From Sphingobacterium spiritivorum (GTDB lineage: Bacteria > Bacteroidota > Bacteroidia > Sphingobacteriales > Sphingobacteriaceae), in assembly GCF_016724845.1 (NCBI RefSeq), contig NZ_CP068082.1:2418001-2482000 (forward strand): a stretch of DNA of 64,000 nt, written 5' to 3'. Every line of letters begins with the position of its first letter. The first letter of the stretch is position 1. Below are positions 54,771 through 64,000 of the stretch, piece by piece. The translations under genes were made by a program, and so were the position numbers. The notes under the pieces were generated by a model. The model was not told the DNA's origin, did not search any database, and was given only the letters and a program-made list of their open reading frames with translations.

Positions 54771-56189
54771 ATGGAATTATCAATAGGATTTATAAACGAT
54801 GTACACGGCTATCTCGAACCGCACCCCGAACTGTTTTACAACAAGAATGGAGAATATGTAAAAACAGCAGGCGGATATGCAAGGATTGCAACCATTTTCG
54901 AGAAGATAAAAAGCGAAAATGAACATGTCTTATTTTTCGATGGGGGCGACACCTTTCACGGCACTTTGCCCGTGGTATCTTCAAAGGGCGAAGCACTTAT
55001 ACCCATTTTAAACCAGCTCGGTCTTAGCGGAATGGTTGGGCATTGGGATTTCGCTTACACACCCGAGCATCTTGTTACGTTGGCAGAACAGCTTAATTAC
55101 CCTGTACTGGCGATTAATGTTTTTAACGGGGACGGCACACTGTTCCTAAAGCCGTATTCATTTATCGAGGTTGGCAATATCAAAGTAGCTGTGATAGGAA
55201 TTTGCGCCAACATCATAGATAAAACAATGCCCGATAAATTTAGCAAAGGGATCTATGTAACCGATGCGATGCAGGAAATAAACGGCTACGTGGAGGAAGT
55301 GAGAGATCAGGGAGCTGACTTGGTTATACTTTTATCCCACAACGGCTTTCCGCAGGATATTGAATCGCTGAAACACACCAACGGTATTGATATTTGCCTT
55401 AGTGCACATACGCACAACAGGCTGTATGAACCTGTAAAAGTGAATGACACTCTTATAATCCAATGCGGCTGCCACGGTTCTTTTGTGGGACACTTAAAGC
55501 TATCTGTTTCAGACCATAAAATCACACACCACGAATATGAACTTATAGAAGTGAATGAGCAAGTTGCCAGCGATAAATCTATGGAACAGATGGTAAATGA
55601 TATTATGGTTTCGTACAGAAGCCTGCAAAAGCAGCTTGTCGGAAAAACGGAAACAATCTTACACCGATATTCAACATTTTCATCGTCAATGGATGATTTG
55701 CTGCTAAAAGCAATCAGCAATGCGGCAGATGTGAAGATTGCTTTTTCAAACGGTTGGCGATATGGTGCGCCTATTGATAAGGGAGATATTACCGTGTGGG
55801 ATTTGTACAATATGGTTCCGATGAACCCGGTTATAACTACTGTGGATATGACAGGGCAAGAGATAATTGATATGCTTGAAGAAAACTTTGAGCGTACTTT
55901 TTCAGCCAATCCTATGCAGCAAATGGGCGGATATTGCAAAAGGCATATTGGGTTGCAAATTAAGTTCCATATCGAAAATCCCTGTGGCTACCGAATAGAA
56001 GAAATCTTGTTTGAGGGCATACATCTTAATAAGCAAAGCACCTATAAGGTTGCCTACATTACCCAACAAGGTGTTTCGGATAAATACGGTAGTAACAGAA
56101 TAGATTTAGAAGTAACTACCATACAAGCCCTAATTACTTACTTGAACGAAAGTAACGTTGGTGCAAATACCAATTTTTCGGGAGAATGA
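54771..56189 (+). CDS. SoxB/5'-nucleotidase-family metallophosphatase, SoxB-like motif
   Basis: This 472-residue enzyme has a calcineurin-like metal domain (FINDVHGYLEP, DGGDTFHGT, ILLSHNGF, SAHTHNR) and a C-terminal 5'-nucleotidase-type domain (from ~300). The fourth motif reads GHWDFAYTPEH. Thiosulfohydrolases (SoxB) have GHWE at this spot, whereas 5'-nucleotidases have GNHE. That, plus the sulfur context, suggests SoxB-like chemistry. However, no signal peptide is visible (MELSIGFIND), whereas SoxB is periplasmic. Annotation as a plain 5'-nucleotidase remains possible. Confidence 0.78.
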   Translation: MELSIGFINDVHGYLEPHPELFYNKNGEYVKTAGGYARIATIFEKIKSENEHVLFFDGGDTFHGTLPVVSSKGEALIPILNQLGLSGMVGHWDFAYTPEHLVTLAEQLNYPVLAINVFNGDGTLFLKPYSFIEVGNIKVAVIGICANIIDKTMPDKFSKGIYVTDAMQEINGYVEEVRDQGADLVILLSHNGFPQDIESLKHTNGIDICLSAHTHNRLYEPVKVNDTLIIQCGCHGSFVGHLKLSVSDHKITHHEYELIEVNEQVASDKSMEQMVNDIMVSYRSLQKQLVGKTETILHRYSTFSSSMDDLLLKAISNAADVKIAFSNGWRYGAPIDKGDITVWDLYNMVPMNPVITTVDMTGQEIIDMLEENFERTFSANPMQQMGGYCKRHIGLQIKFHIENPCGYRIEEILFEGIHLNKQSTYKVAYITQQGVSDKYGSNRIDLEVTTIQALITYLNESNVGANTNFSGE

Positions 56190-56244
56190 ACCTGTGAGAA
56201 TACGGGGTTTTACTCATAATTATTTTAACATTAAGCCTAATGCT

Positions 56245-57072
56245 ATGGAAAAACAATATGAACATTGCGTACAAAAGTTAGACCATAAGATTGAAGAACT
56301 GACAGCCGAAACGGAGAACCCGATTGTCTTAGCCCATCAGTTAATAGAACTCCTATTAGGCTGTATGGCTGAACTAAAATCTTATGTAATGGAAAATGGT
56401 TTTAAAAATTCAGACGAAGAGATATATTTCTTCAAACATATAAAACCTGTTTTCCTCTCAAAACTTATTTATTACAATGCCATCTATAAAATAGAAACTA
56501 AAAAGCCTTATGGTAATGGCAAAGCCATAAAGAAATATATAGGCAATGAGCTTGCAAAGCTGAAAAGGTTTTTCGATAACAATCTCGACTTTTATAAGTA
56601 TTACAGAACCAACAACACCTACCTTGATGAAAAATATTTTATCAGGGGCAAGTATGATATAAAATTGAGCTTAGATACTTATTACTTTGAAACAGACCAT
56701 AACTTTACCACATCCCACGATTATAAAGTCGCTAAAATAATAGCAAATGATCTGATACAAGTCTATTTGGAAGACCAGCTTAATTATAGCAGTAAGAAAA
56801 AGACATCGGAAAAATCACCATTAAACTGGACGGCAAGCAAAACCGCATTAACGGAACTGATATACGCTTTGTATGCACAAGGCGTGTTTGACAATGGAAA
56901 TGCCGATATTAAAATAATCGCCAAAACATTTGAAACCACCTTTAATATTGATTTGGGCGACTTCTACCATACATTTATGGAATTGAAAGCACGAAAGATA
57001 AACCGCACCAAATTCATTGACAGTTTGCGGGATGCACTGCTAAAACGGATGGACGAGCAGCAAGAAGACTAG
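56245..57072 (+). CDS. rteC: RteC-domain regulator
   Basis: This 275-residue protein matches RteC of Bacteroidota conjugative transposons, in which RteC activates excision genes. ATG 56245 is used (MEKQYEHCVQKLD); the longer frame upstream overlaps the preceding gene. The C-terminal half (LNWTASKTALTELIYALYAQGVF) is the conserved RteC region. The rteA/rteB two-component genes are not in the window. It ends at a terminator. Confidence 0.88.
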   Translation: MEKQYEHCVQKLDHKIEELTAETENPIVLAHQLIELLLGCMAELKSYVMENGFKNSDEEIYFFKHIKPVFLSKLIYYNAIYKIETKKPYGNGKAIKKYIGNELAKLKRFFDNNLDFYKYYRTNNTYLDEKYFIRGKYDIKLSLDTYYFETDHNFTTSHDYKVAKIIANDLIQVYLEDQLNYSSKKKTSEKSPLNWTASKTALTELIYALYAQGVFDNGNADIKIIAKTFETTFNIDLGDFYHTFMELKARKINRTKFIDSLRDALLKRMDEQQED

Positions 57073-57096
57073 CAATAAAAATTTGATAAGAAAGAA

Positions 57097-57120
57097 AACG
57101 AGGACTTGCAGATCCTCGTT
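57097..57120. terminator. Terminator after rteC
   Basis: AACGAGGA (57097-57104) and TCCTCGTT (57113-57120) form an 8-bp stem; TTTTTT follows on the plus strand. It separates rteC from the convergent methylase-helicase gene. Confidence 0.85.
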
Positions 57121-57146
57121 CACTTTTTTGTTTGCTCCCATTACAA

Positions 57147-60100
57147 TTACAGTACCCCTCGTGGCAGATGAACACCTTTCGTCCGTACAATACTTTCAGA
57201 AACCTTTTGATTTTCTTGCTTTTTTTCGGCTTGTTCCGCAGGTTCTTCTTGCGTTTCGGGTTTTATGGATAAGTGTATTTTACGTTCAACAGAAGCCAGC
57301 TCCGTTTTGAGTTCGCTCAATCGGCTCTCTTTACTCCATGTACCGTTCAGCACTTCCTGAAGAACAGGTAAATCCTTTTGTATTTCGGCTATTTTCTTTT
57401 GCTCCTGTTCAATGTAGGCGGGTAGCTTCTCCAAAGCATTAAGGAAATTAGCAGATGCCAGCTTTTCATCTTTAGCGATGATCCCGTTGTTATACGTGTA
57501 TTTGATATTGCCCTCGCCCTGTATCAGAAAACGGTTTACCCGAATATCCACGCCCTCTTTTTGTGACATTTCCGTTTTTACCAAAAGCTGAAAACCATAA
57601 AGACTGCCGATTTCCTCATAATCTCCACCTGTACGCGATTTGTCCGAAAGCTGGTTGAGCTTTGCACCGATCTGTTTTATATCTGCATTGGACGGTAAGC
57701 CGTCCAGCTTAATAAGGTTTGCAACAGTACCGTCAGGCAGTTTTTGGATGCGCCCTTCCAGGTTATTCCAATCGAGGCTCATCCGGTCGAAGCGGGATTG
57801 GGCTTTGTCCAATTCTGCCGTATAATCGTCCAACTTGTATTTGGCACTATACTTAGAACGGTTGAACGATTGCCTTTCGCTTTCCAGCCCGGCAATCTGT
57901 TTTTCTATTTTGGCTTTTTCCAAAAGGTCTGTATTCCCCATAAGGATAGCTACGTACTCCGAAAAGTTCATACCCGATTTTTCGTCCATACTGCCCTCGT
58001 CAATCGTCCGTTTGCCGAGATTGTTGGATTTTAATTGGTTTATGAATAGCTGTTTGTTGTACAGTAGGTTGAACTTATAGCTGTCCAACGATTTTTCTAC
58101 TGCATAGATAATTACGTCCACTTTGTTATTATTAAAATGTTTAGCGATTTCATTGCCTTTCCGGATAGCCCGACCGTCCCTTTGGGCAAGGTCGCTCGGT
58201 CGCCACGGCGTATCCAGATGATGTACGGCAACGGCTCTTTTCTGTGCGTTTACACCTGTACCGAGCATACTCGTTGAGCCGAACAGCACACGGATTTTAC
58301 CGCTGTTCATTCCATTGATAAGCTCCTTGCGTTGCTTGTCATTTTTTGCTTCCTGTATAAACCGGATTTCGTGTGCAGGTATGCCGTGGTCTTCCACGAG
58401 CTTGCGCTTAATTTCGGAGTACACATTCCATTCGTTCGGCTTGTATGTTCCCAAATCCGAGAAAACGAACTGCGTACCTTTCTGTACATTAAACTTGTTG
58501 TAATACTTGGCGATGTTTGCTGCGCAGTGCGAAGCCTTGTTATCAGGGTGGTCTTTGTAATGCGGGCTTACCATCCGCATATCGAGCGACATCTTACGGG
58601 CGTAATCCGTAGCGATGAGCATCTTGGCTTTTTCTTCTTTTTTAGATAGCGGTTCTCTGCCGAGCAATTCGCCTTTGCCAGTTTTGGCAAACTCCATCAG
58701 CTTTTCGATAAACTTCTCCTGGTCAGGCGTAGGCGGTATGTTATAGAATATCTCGTTCTTTTCGGGGCGGTCTATGCCAATCATTTCGGCTGTCCGATAA
58801 TCCGTGATTTCGGAATAGAATTGAGCCAGTTCAGGCACTTTGATAAAATAGCGGAAACGCTCTTTTGCTACGATATTGTTAGCTACCGAAAATTCATAAT
58901 CGGTTGTTTTCTTCGCATAGATTGCCGCCCACGCATCAAAGGATTTGATACCCTGTTTTGCCAACGCCCGTGGTCGCAGGTATTTGAAAAGCAGGTATAA
59001 TTCGGTAAGCGAATTGCTGATGGTTGTTCCCGAAAGAAAGGTTGCACCCATATCCGCATCAATACGCTCCTGTATGGTACGAACGGCAAAGAGCAGGTTC
59101 ATTGCCTTTTGACTGCCTTGTGGGTTGCCCAATCCCGCTACCCGTGAATGCCTTGTATTGAACATCAGGTTTTTGAATTGGTGGCTTTCGTCCACAAACA
59201 AATGGTCGATGCCCATCATCTTGAAATCAACTATATCATCTTTGCGGTTTTCAATATCGTGTTGCAGGGTTTTGAGCTTTACTTCGAGGTTTTCTTTTTG
59301 TTTTTCTGCTCCGGTAAGCATCCATTTGGTTACATCATCGCCCTGGCTTCGTAATACATCGAGGTTTTCCTCTACACTGTCCAATTCTACTTGCAGAATT
59401 TCCTTTTGTATTTCGGGCGATTGGGGTATCATTCCGAACTGGTCGTGTGTCAATATCACGCAGTCCCACTCGTTGTTTTTAATATCGCCGAAAATCCGCT
59501 TGCGTTTTTCGGGCGTAAAGTCATCAATACCGGGATAGAGAATTTTGGCGTGGGGATAGGCGGTGCGGTAGGCTTCGGCTATTTCAGGTATATTCGCTTT
59601 CAGCCCGATAATCATCGGCTTGTGGGCTAAACCCAAACGCTTCATTTCCTGTGCGCCTGTACACATTATCAACGTCTTTCCTGCACCCACTTCGTGATCG
59701 CAGATAGCGCCGTTGTTCATCTTTATCATCCAGACTGCATCCTTTTGGCTTGAATACAGGTCGTCAATCTTTAATCCCCTGCGGTCTAATCCCGGAAACT
59801 CCTGATGTGTGCCGTCATAATTCGGTCGGACAAAACAGTTAAATGTGTCGTTGTATTGGTCGGTCAGCCTTGTTTTGAACTCATCATTCTGGGCGTGAAG
59901 CCAGTCGGTAAAGGCAGTTCGGATTTCGTCAATCTTGGTGTTCGCCATTTGTATGGCTTCCATATCTCGCACCTTGACATCCTTGCCATCTACCTCTACG
60001 GTTTTTGATATATCAGGTGTGGTATTGACGAGGGCGTGTTTGAGCAGGGCAATTCCGTCATAAGTCCGATTTTGGGCTTTGACCGCATATTTGTCCCAAA

Positions 60101-62582
60101 TATGTACGTTCTTCTGCTTGCAGGTTACGGAAAAATCATCGGCACTATCCGAATAATGCACCCGGACTTCTGCATCGAAAAGGTGTGATGCAAACCGTGC
60201 ATAAATACCCGTGGGTATCCAGCGTTCGCCTAAATTAAAATCGAGTTCTTCAAATTCAATTCGTGCCGGTCGGGCTTCTTCCAAAACGCTAAGGCTTTCT
60301 TTGGCTTCGGCATCATCGGGATTGTTTTCGAGGTAGCTTCTTACTTCCGCCGCTTTTTCAACCACGTTGCCTGCAACCCAGCGTTCCGTTATTTCATATT
60401 CCTGCTCCAACGGGTTGAAGAAGATCCTGCCGTGCAATGCTTCTTTCAGCGTATCGGCAGGCATACTGCTGATTTCGGACATATAGTCCAAATCCACGCT
60501 TCCGTATTTGTTCAGCGAAGCCGCTAACGCCTCATCGGGATTGTCTGTTGCTATCGTTGCTGTAGAAAAACTTACCGGACGGCTGAATATATCCGCCTTG
60601 TGTATCACGCCGCCCACAACACGCTCCAAATAGGGCATTTCCTTACCTGCATTATCTGTCTTAATGAGCTTGATATTCTCGGCATTGTTCAGATTGCCGT
60701 ATCTTTTGACAAAGGCATCGTACAATCGGTTAAGGTTTTCCCTTTCTTCCTTATGTTCAGTTTGTTGCTGGGCTTCTTTGGTGTAAAGCTGTTGGTAAAC
60801 ATCACGTACCCCGATATACGCTTCGGCTCTTGCTTTTTGTAAAGTGGGTAATTGCAACGGGTGGAAAATAGCCGTACTGTCTGCGGTATCTACACTTTGC
60901 AGATAGCCCACCCAGCCATTGTCCACCACAAGGCAATCGTTTCTATGGAACGATTGCAACTCGCCACTAAACGGCGCAGGTTCGGGAATGGCATTAATAA
61001 TGGTGTTAGGAATGGCTGGCTTATCAGCTTGGCCATTCTCGTCTTGTTGCGAAAATAAATCGCCGATTATTTCCTGTTTTTTTCCGTTGGATGATGTATT
61101 ACCGTTGGCAGAATTGTTAGAAACAGGAGGCACATAAGGTTGTTGCATTGCAGAACTGAACAGGTCGGGCTGGCGACCGATAGGCATTCGTGTTCTTCGG
61201 GTAGTCTGCCTTTTGGTTTGCGTTGCTTTCTTTGGCGGAGCAAGAACGGCTACAGGTTCGTCCGCATTTTCAAACAGGTCGAAAATGCTTAACTGCTTTA
61301 ATTCCTGTGGACTTTCCTGTATTACGGTGTGTGTTGCAAAAATCGGTGGTTCGGGCTGGATGATTTCACGCTCAACAACGGGAGGCGGAATTACTGGCGT
61401 TGGAATTTGTATCAAAGGTTCATCATTCTGTTCGCTCCTGTATAAAGATACATTCAGATACTTGCCAAAATCATCTGAAAGCATTTTTTTGAGGTCATCG
61501 GCAATGCCCTCAACGCCGTCTTTGTGTATAAAGATTAATGCAGGTTGCCCGTATGGGTCGGTATCTAATTTCCAATCGGTATGTACAATTCTTGTACTAT
61601 CCTGAAATAAAGCATTGTTAGGTGTATCTTGCTCGGTTCGGTTGCTTATGCAAAACAATTCTTCCGTATCGGTCAATCCTTGCTTTGCCGTATTCTTTTG
61701 CAGGATAATCAGGTCGCTTCCGACTTCTGTACCTGCATAATCCGTGAACAGGTTATTAGGTAAGCGGACGGCTGAAACCAAATTGTTATCCTGCATTAAT
61801 GCCCTGCGTATCGGCTCATTCTTTGGACTGTTTAAAATGCCTTGTGAGGTAATGAAAACCTGTAAACCGCCCTCACGGAGCATATCATTACCTTTCAAAA
61901 AGAAATAGTTATGAATGCTTCGGGCAGCTTGCTCTTTTGCAGGGTTCCTGCTACGGGAATAAGAAAGGTCGAAAACCGAAGTATCGCCAAAAGGGATGTT
62001 ACTGGCAACGACATCGTAGCTGTTTTGTTCCTTTTCGGGTATTTCCTCAAAACCGCTTATGCGGATATTGCTTTCGGGATAAAGTTGCTTTAAGATTTTA
62101 CCTGTCAGCAGATCCTTTTCATAGGCTGTAACTTTTACCTGTTGGTTTTCAGAAAAGGATTGTATAAACGAGCCGATACCTGCGGACGGTTCGAGGAATT
62201 TATCAATCTTCAAACCGCTATCACGCAATGCGGAAGAAACGGCATCTATAATCTGCGGTGGTGTATAGAATGCCGTGAGTACGGAGCTGCGCATACTGTC
62301 CACATAGCGTTTGTATTGCTTTTCGTCTGTGGCGTTCTCTTTTAAGACCTGATGCAGTTCCTGTGTAATGGGGAAAAGGCCGTGTTCGGTTTTTCTCCAA
62401 TTATTGATGTCAATTTCATTCTCTACGGGGTTCAGAACGAATTTAAGACCGCCAAATCCGCTGTATTGCATCATTAGCAGTCTTTCGCCTGCGGAGGCTT
62501 GTCGGTTCTCCTTTTCCAGTTTAAAAGCAATCCGCAGGGCATCAATATTCTCTTGGAGATGTTGGCGTTTACTGAAGCCCAT
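57147..62582 (-). CDS. Giant N6-DNA methylase-SF2 helicase fusion
   Basis: This 1811-residue protein has a type I-like N6-adenine methyltransferase domain (SAM motif [10 protein letters not shown] near residue 134, target motif NIPFG near 196). After a Pro/Gln-rich linker and an unknown central region comes an SNF2-like helicase: Walker [12 protein letters not shown] near 964, DESHQFKN near 1129, [11 protein letters not shown], and [11 protein letters not shown] near 1467. The C-terminus is a long coiled coil (about 1560-1780). Such proteins are conserved in Bacteroidota conjugative elements; a role in protecting or remodelling transferred DNA, or in anti-restriction, is plausible but unproven. 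Its start overlaps the DUF1896 gene by 14 bases. Confidence 0.87.
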   Translation of the reverse strand: MGFSKRQHLQENIDALRIAFKLEKENRQASAGERLLMMQYSGFGGLKFVLNPVENEIDINNWRKTEHGLFPITQELHQVLKENATDEKQYKRYVDSMRSSVLTAFYTPPQIIDAVSSALRDSGLKIDKFLEPSAGIGSFIQSFSENQQVKVTAYEKDLLTGKILKQLYPESNIRISGFEEIPEKEQNSYDVVASNIPFGDTSVFDLSYSRSRNPAKEQAARSIHNYFFLKGNDMLREGGLQVFITSQGILNSPKNEPIRRALMQDNNLVSAVRLPNNLFTDYAGTEVGSDLIILQKNTAKQGLTDTEELFCISNRTEQDTPNNALFQDSTRIVHTDWKLDTDPYGQPALIFIHKDGVEGIADDLKKMLSDDFGKYLNVSLYRSEQNDEPLIQIPTPVIPPPVVEREIIQPEPPIFATHTVIQESPQELKQLSIFDLFENADEPVAVLAPPKKATQTKRQTTRRTRMPIGRQPDLFSSAMQQPYVPPVSNNSANGNTSSNGKKQEIIGDLFSQQDENGQADKPAIPNTIINAIPEPAPFSGELQSFHRNDCLVVDNGWVGYLQSVDTADSTAIFHPLQLPTLQKARAEAYIGVRDVYQQLYTKEAQQQTEHKEERENLNRLYDAFVKRYGNLNNAENIKLIKTDNAGKEMPYLERVVGGVIHKADIFSRPVSFSTATIATDNPDEALAASLNKYGSVDLDYMSEISSMPADTLKEALHGRIFFNPLEQEYEITERWVAGNVVEKAAEVRSYLENNPDDAEAKESLSVLEEARPARIEFEELDFNLGERWIPTGIYARFASHLFDAEVRVHYSDSADDFSVTCKQKNVHIWDKYAVKAQNRTYDGIALLKHALVNTTPDISKTVEVDGKDVKVRDMEAIQMANTKIDEIRTAFTDWLHAQNDEFKTRLTDQYNDTFNCFVRPNYDGTHQEFPGLDRRGLKIDDLYSSQKDAVWMIKMNNGAICDHEVGAGKTLIMCTGAQEMKRLGLAHKPMIIGLKANIPEIAEAYRTAYPHAKILYPGIDDFTPEKRKRIFGDIKNNEWDCVILTHDQFGMIPQSPEIQKEILQVELDSVEENLDVLRSQGDDVTKWMLTGAEKQKENLEVKLKTLQHDIENRKDDIVDFKMMGIDHLFVDESHQFKNLMFNTRHSRVAGLGNPQGSQKAMNLLFAVRTIQERIDADMGATFLSGTTISNSLTELYLLFKYLRPRALAKQGIKSFDAWAAIYAKKTTDYEFSVANNIVAKERFRYFIKVPELAQFYSEITDYRTAEMIGIDRPEKNEIFYNIPPTPDQEKFIEKLMEFAKTGKGELLGREPLSKKEEKAKMLIATDYARKMSLDMRMVSPHYKDHPDNKASHCAANIAKYYNKFNVQKGTQFVFSDLGTYKPNEWNVYSEIKRKLVEDHGIPAHEIRFIQEAKNDKQRKELINGMNSGKIRVLFGSTSMLGTGVNAQKRAVAVHHLDTPWRPSDLAQRDGRAIRKGNEIAKHFNNNKVDVIIYAVEKSLDSYKFNLLYNKQLFINQLKSNNLGKRTIDEGSMDEKSGMNFSEYVAILMGNTDLLEKAKIEKQIAGLESERQSFNRSKYSAKYKLDDYTAELDKAQSRFDRMSLDWNNLEGRIQKLPDGTVANLIKLDGLPSNADIKQIGAKLNQLSDKSRTGGDYEEIGSLYGFQLLVKTEMSQKEGVDIRVNRFLIQGEGNIKYTYNNGIIAKDEKLASANFLNALEKLPAYIEQEQKKIAEIQKDLPVLQEVLNGTWSKESRLSELKTELASVERKIHLSIKPETQEEPAEQAEKKQENQKVSESIVRTKGVHLPRGVL

Positions 62583-63006
62583 TTTCGGCTATCCATATTG
62601 CGATTGCTCCGGTTATCTCGGTATAGAGCTGGTCAAACTCTGTGGTATAAGCGAAATCATCGGTTAGTTCATATTGGGCAAAAACAGGTTCGCACAGACG
62701 GAACATTTTCAGGGCAAATGGTCGCAGTTCTTCGTCTGCCATCAGGGTATCAAACTCATTGCAGACCACTTGAAAAATGGTATCGAAACGGGAAAAGTGC
62801 AAGCCCTCAAACAGTATGTAATTGGCTATCTCGTTGCACTGTTCAATAGCATTTCCCGAACTGAAAGCACCCTCGTAAGCGTTGGCAGCCCACGAAGAAC
62901 GCTGGTCTATAAATTTCTGGTCGCCTGCTTTTTCGGGGAAGCCGGAATTAAGGTGTTCTTGCAGTCGTAATCTGTAATACGACAAGTCTTTTTGCTGTGT
63001 ATCCAT
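62569..63006 (-). CDS. DUF1896 family protein
   Basis: This 145-residue soluble helical protein matches DUF1896, a family commonly found directly upstream of the methylase-helicase in these elements ([27 protein letters not shown]...). No catalytic motif is visible. It is translationally coupled to the helicase gene and is the first gene after promoter E, so the two probably act together. Confidence 0.82.
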   Translation of the reverse strand: MDTQQKDLSYYRLRLQEHLNSGFPEKAGDQKFIDQRSSWAANAYEGAFSSGNAIEQCNEIANYILFEGLHFSRFDTIFQVVCNEFDTLMADEELRPFALKMFRLCEPVFAQYELTDDFAYTTEFDQLYTEITGAIAIWIAENGLQ

Positions 63007-63039
63007 ACTATAATTTTGTTTAGAATTTTACGTAAAGCC

Positions 63040-63110
63040 TAAAATTATAGCGGTAGATAAGCGGGTTTGGAAATGTGGCAGGGTTTGGCTTTGAGAGGTA
63101 GTGTTTTGCT
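63040..63110 (-). promoter_or_regulatory. Phased-decamer promoter E (DUF1896-helicase operon)
   Basis: On the minus strand four decamers fill 63110-63071 (AGCAAAACAC first, TGCCACATTT last). After exactly 23 bases comes TAATTTTA (63047-63040), a near -7 box. The array is most like promoter A, whose second unit is nearly identical. Confidence 0.7.
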
Positions 63111-63182
63111 ATTTGTGATGGATAACTGAAATGAAGATGTGTAAAGAATTAAGTATCGGAATATAAATTTTCGTAAAACTAT

Positions 63183-63217
63183 TTTGTGGTTTAAATAATT
63201 TATCGTAATATTGCGAT
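63183..63217 (+). promoter_or_regulatory. ArsR-type promoter and operator
   Basis: TTTG 63183-63186, a 19-base spacer and TAATATTG 63206-63213 form a promoter. ATCGTAAT/ATTGCGAT (63202-63217) is a nearly perfect 16-bp palindrome over the -7 box, the expected place for repression by the ArsR protein encoded next. Confidence 0.7.
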
Positions 63218-63232
63218 GAAATTAGATGTAAG

Positions 63233-63562
63233 ATGGGCTTAACAAAAACAGAAATATTTACAGAACAGCAAAACAGCTTAGCAACCTCTTTAAAGGCATT
63301 GGCTCATCCTGCCCGTATAGCTATCCTGCAATACATCATTAAACAGAATGCTTGCATTTGTAATGACTTAGTTGAGGAATTAGGGTTGGCACAGGCTACG
63401 ATTTCACAACATTTAAAAGAGCTTAAAAACATTGGTGTCATTAAAGGCAATATAGAGGGAACAAGTGTGTGCTATTGTATTGATGAAAATGTTTGGCAGC
63501 AGATTAAAAAGGAAATCAATAATTTCTTTATAAATAATGTAGGAGTTGATAAATGCTGTTAA
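63233..63562 (+). CDS. arsR: ArsR/SmtB-family metalloregulator
   Basis: This 109-residue winged-HTH repressor has LAHPARIAILQYI, then ACICNDLVEELGLAQATISQHLKELKNIG, placing a CxC pair just before the recognition helix as in arsenic-sensing ArsR. A Cys-Cys pair also ends the protein (DKCC). It would release its operator at 63202-63217 on binding As(III) or a similar metalloid. The downstream DUF6428 gene supports an ars operon. Confidence 0.88.
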   Translation: MGLTKTEIFTEQQNSLATSLKALAHPARIAILQYIIKQNACICNDLVEELGLAQATISQHLKELKNIGVIKGNIEGTSVCYCIDENVWQQIKKEINNFFINNVGVDKCC

Positions 63563-63568
63563 GCATTT
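63551..63568 (+). terminator. Terminator or attenuator at the arsR stop
   Basis: AAATGCT (63551-63557) and AGCATTT (63562-63568) form a stem overlapping the arsR stop codon, followed by more T residues. It could limit read-through into the next gene. Confidence 0.7.
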
Positions 63569-63620
63569 TTTTTGAATATGTTAATCGTAATAAAGCAATA
63601 TAACAATTAAATAAAAAACA

Positions 63621-64000
63621 ATGAAACTATCAAACATCAAAGAAATCTTACCAACATTAGATAATGTTGAATTTCAGTTAGAGAATGGAACATTTGTTCC
63701 CGAACATTTTCACGTTACAGAAATAGGCGTAATTACAAAACACTTTATTGATTGTGGCGGAACAATTAGAAACGAAAAAGTTGTCAATTTCCAATTATGG
63801 AATGCAAACAACTTTGAACACCGATTAAAGCCCACCAAACTATTAAACATCATCAAACTATCCGAAGAAAAATTAGGTATTGAGGATGCCGAAATAGAAG
63901 TAGAATATCAAAGCGAAACAGTTGGCAAATACGATTTGGATTTTAACGGAAACCAATTTGTTCTGAAGAACAAACAAACCGCTTGTCTGGCAAGTGATGC
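63621..64000 (+). CDS. DUF6428 family protein, N-terminal part (cut by window end)
   Basis: ATG 63621 opens a frame running off the window (126 residues shown). FQLENGTFVPEHFHVTEIG and FIDCGGTIRNEKVVNFQLW match DUF6428, a family regularly found between arsR and arsenate-handling genes in Bacteroidota. Function unknown. It follows arsR by 58 bases, with ATCGTAAT again present at 63584-63591 as a possible second operator half. Confidence 0.82.
   Translation, partial: MKLSNIKEILPTLDNVEFQLENGTFVPEHFHVTEIGVITKHFIDCGGTIRNEKVVNFQLWNANNFEHRLKPTKLLNIIKLSEEKLGIEDAEIEVEYQSETVGKYDLDFNGNQFVLKNKQTACLASD

Noticed and set aside
55307..55939. A 210-residue minus-strand frame within the SoxB-like gene
   Set aside because: Cys/Ser/Ile-rich shadow without recognisable domain; the plus-strand gene has clear catalytic motifs.

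Overview
The window is the interior of an integrative conjugative element (CTnDOT-like family) from a member of the Bacteroidota, probably a Sphingobacteria/Flavobacteria-type host. The evidence is a near-complete Bacteroidetes-type tra set (traA, traB, traD, then traE, F, G, I, J, K, L, M, N, O, Q), a mobA-mobB-mobC mobilisation block, an rteC gene, a PRTRC gene cluster, and promoters of the Bacteroidota type (TTTG, 19-23 nt, TAnnTTTG). I see no integrase, rRNA, tRNA or CRISPR array. Both ends are cut inside the element.

Layout. 1-3652: PRTRC genes E, C, F-like, B and ThiF (+). 3653-6767: a gap with stacked inverted repeats, then a low-GC Septu-like ATPase/HNH pair. 6785-8040 (-): a receiver-only protein, a strongly structured non-coding stretch and two small Xis-like HTH genes. 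8192-9290 (-): a TIGR02391/HEPN-like gene and a small membrane protein. 9421-18908 (-): traQ back to traE, with traG broken by a 1-nt frameshift. 19091-26834: an AT-richer cargo block wedged between traE and traD. It holds a DUF3800-like gene, a ubiquitin-like operon (multiubiquitin protein, E1/ThiF, DUF6527), a DUF2188 gene and an IetAS-like AAA ATPase/subtilase pair. 27035-28903 (-): traD, traB, traA. 28931-29650: a non-coding mobilisation region with a long 4-bp-phased degenerate array and several hairpins. 29651-34167 (+): mobA, mobB, a broken membrane-protein gene (- strand), mobC. 34295-43845 (+): a Crp/Fnr-regulated sulfide/persulfide/thiosulfate island. 44026-56189 (+): an RND efflux system, thiol-disulfide (TlpA/DsbD) genes, a DsrE protein and a SoxB-like metallophosphatase. 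56245-57072: rteC. 57147-63006 (-): a giant methylase-helicase and a DUF1896 protein. 63233-64000: the start of an ars-type operon.

Regulation is the most striking part. (i) Five transcription units (the xis-like genes, the traE operon, the traA operon, mobC, and the helicase operon) each carry four 10-bp-phased decamers with consensus near TGCCAAACAC. In every case the array ends exactly 23 nt before a -7-like octamer. This looks like a transfer regulon driven by one activator, possibly the two small HTH proteins at 7455-8040. (ii) Four promoters in the sulfur island carry a TGTAAC-N4-GTTAC-type operator placed exactly 18 nt before the -7 octamer, which suits class II activation by the Crp/Fnr protein encoded at 34295. 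(iii) The ietA promoter sits among four TTTCC boxes spaced 20-21 bp.

Four genes (PRTRC F-like, traG, the membrane protein at 31396, and the sulfide:quinone reductase) are each restored by a single-base change. That pattern may reflect sequencing error rather than decay and should be checked before any is called a pseudogene.
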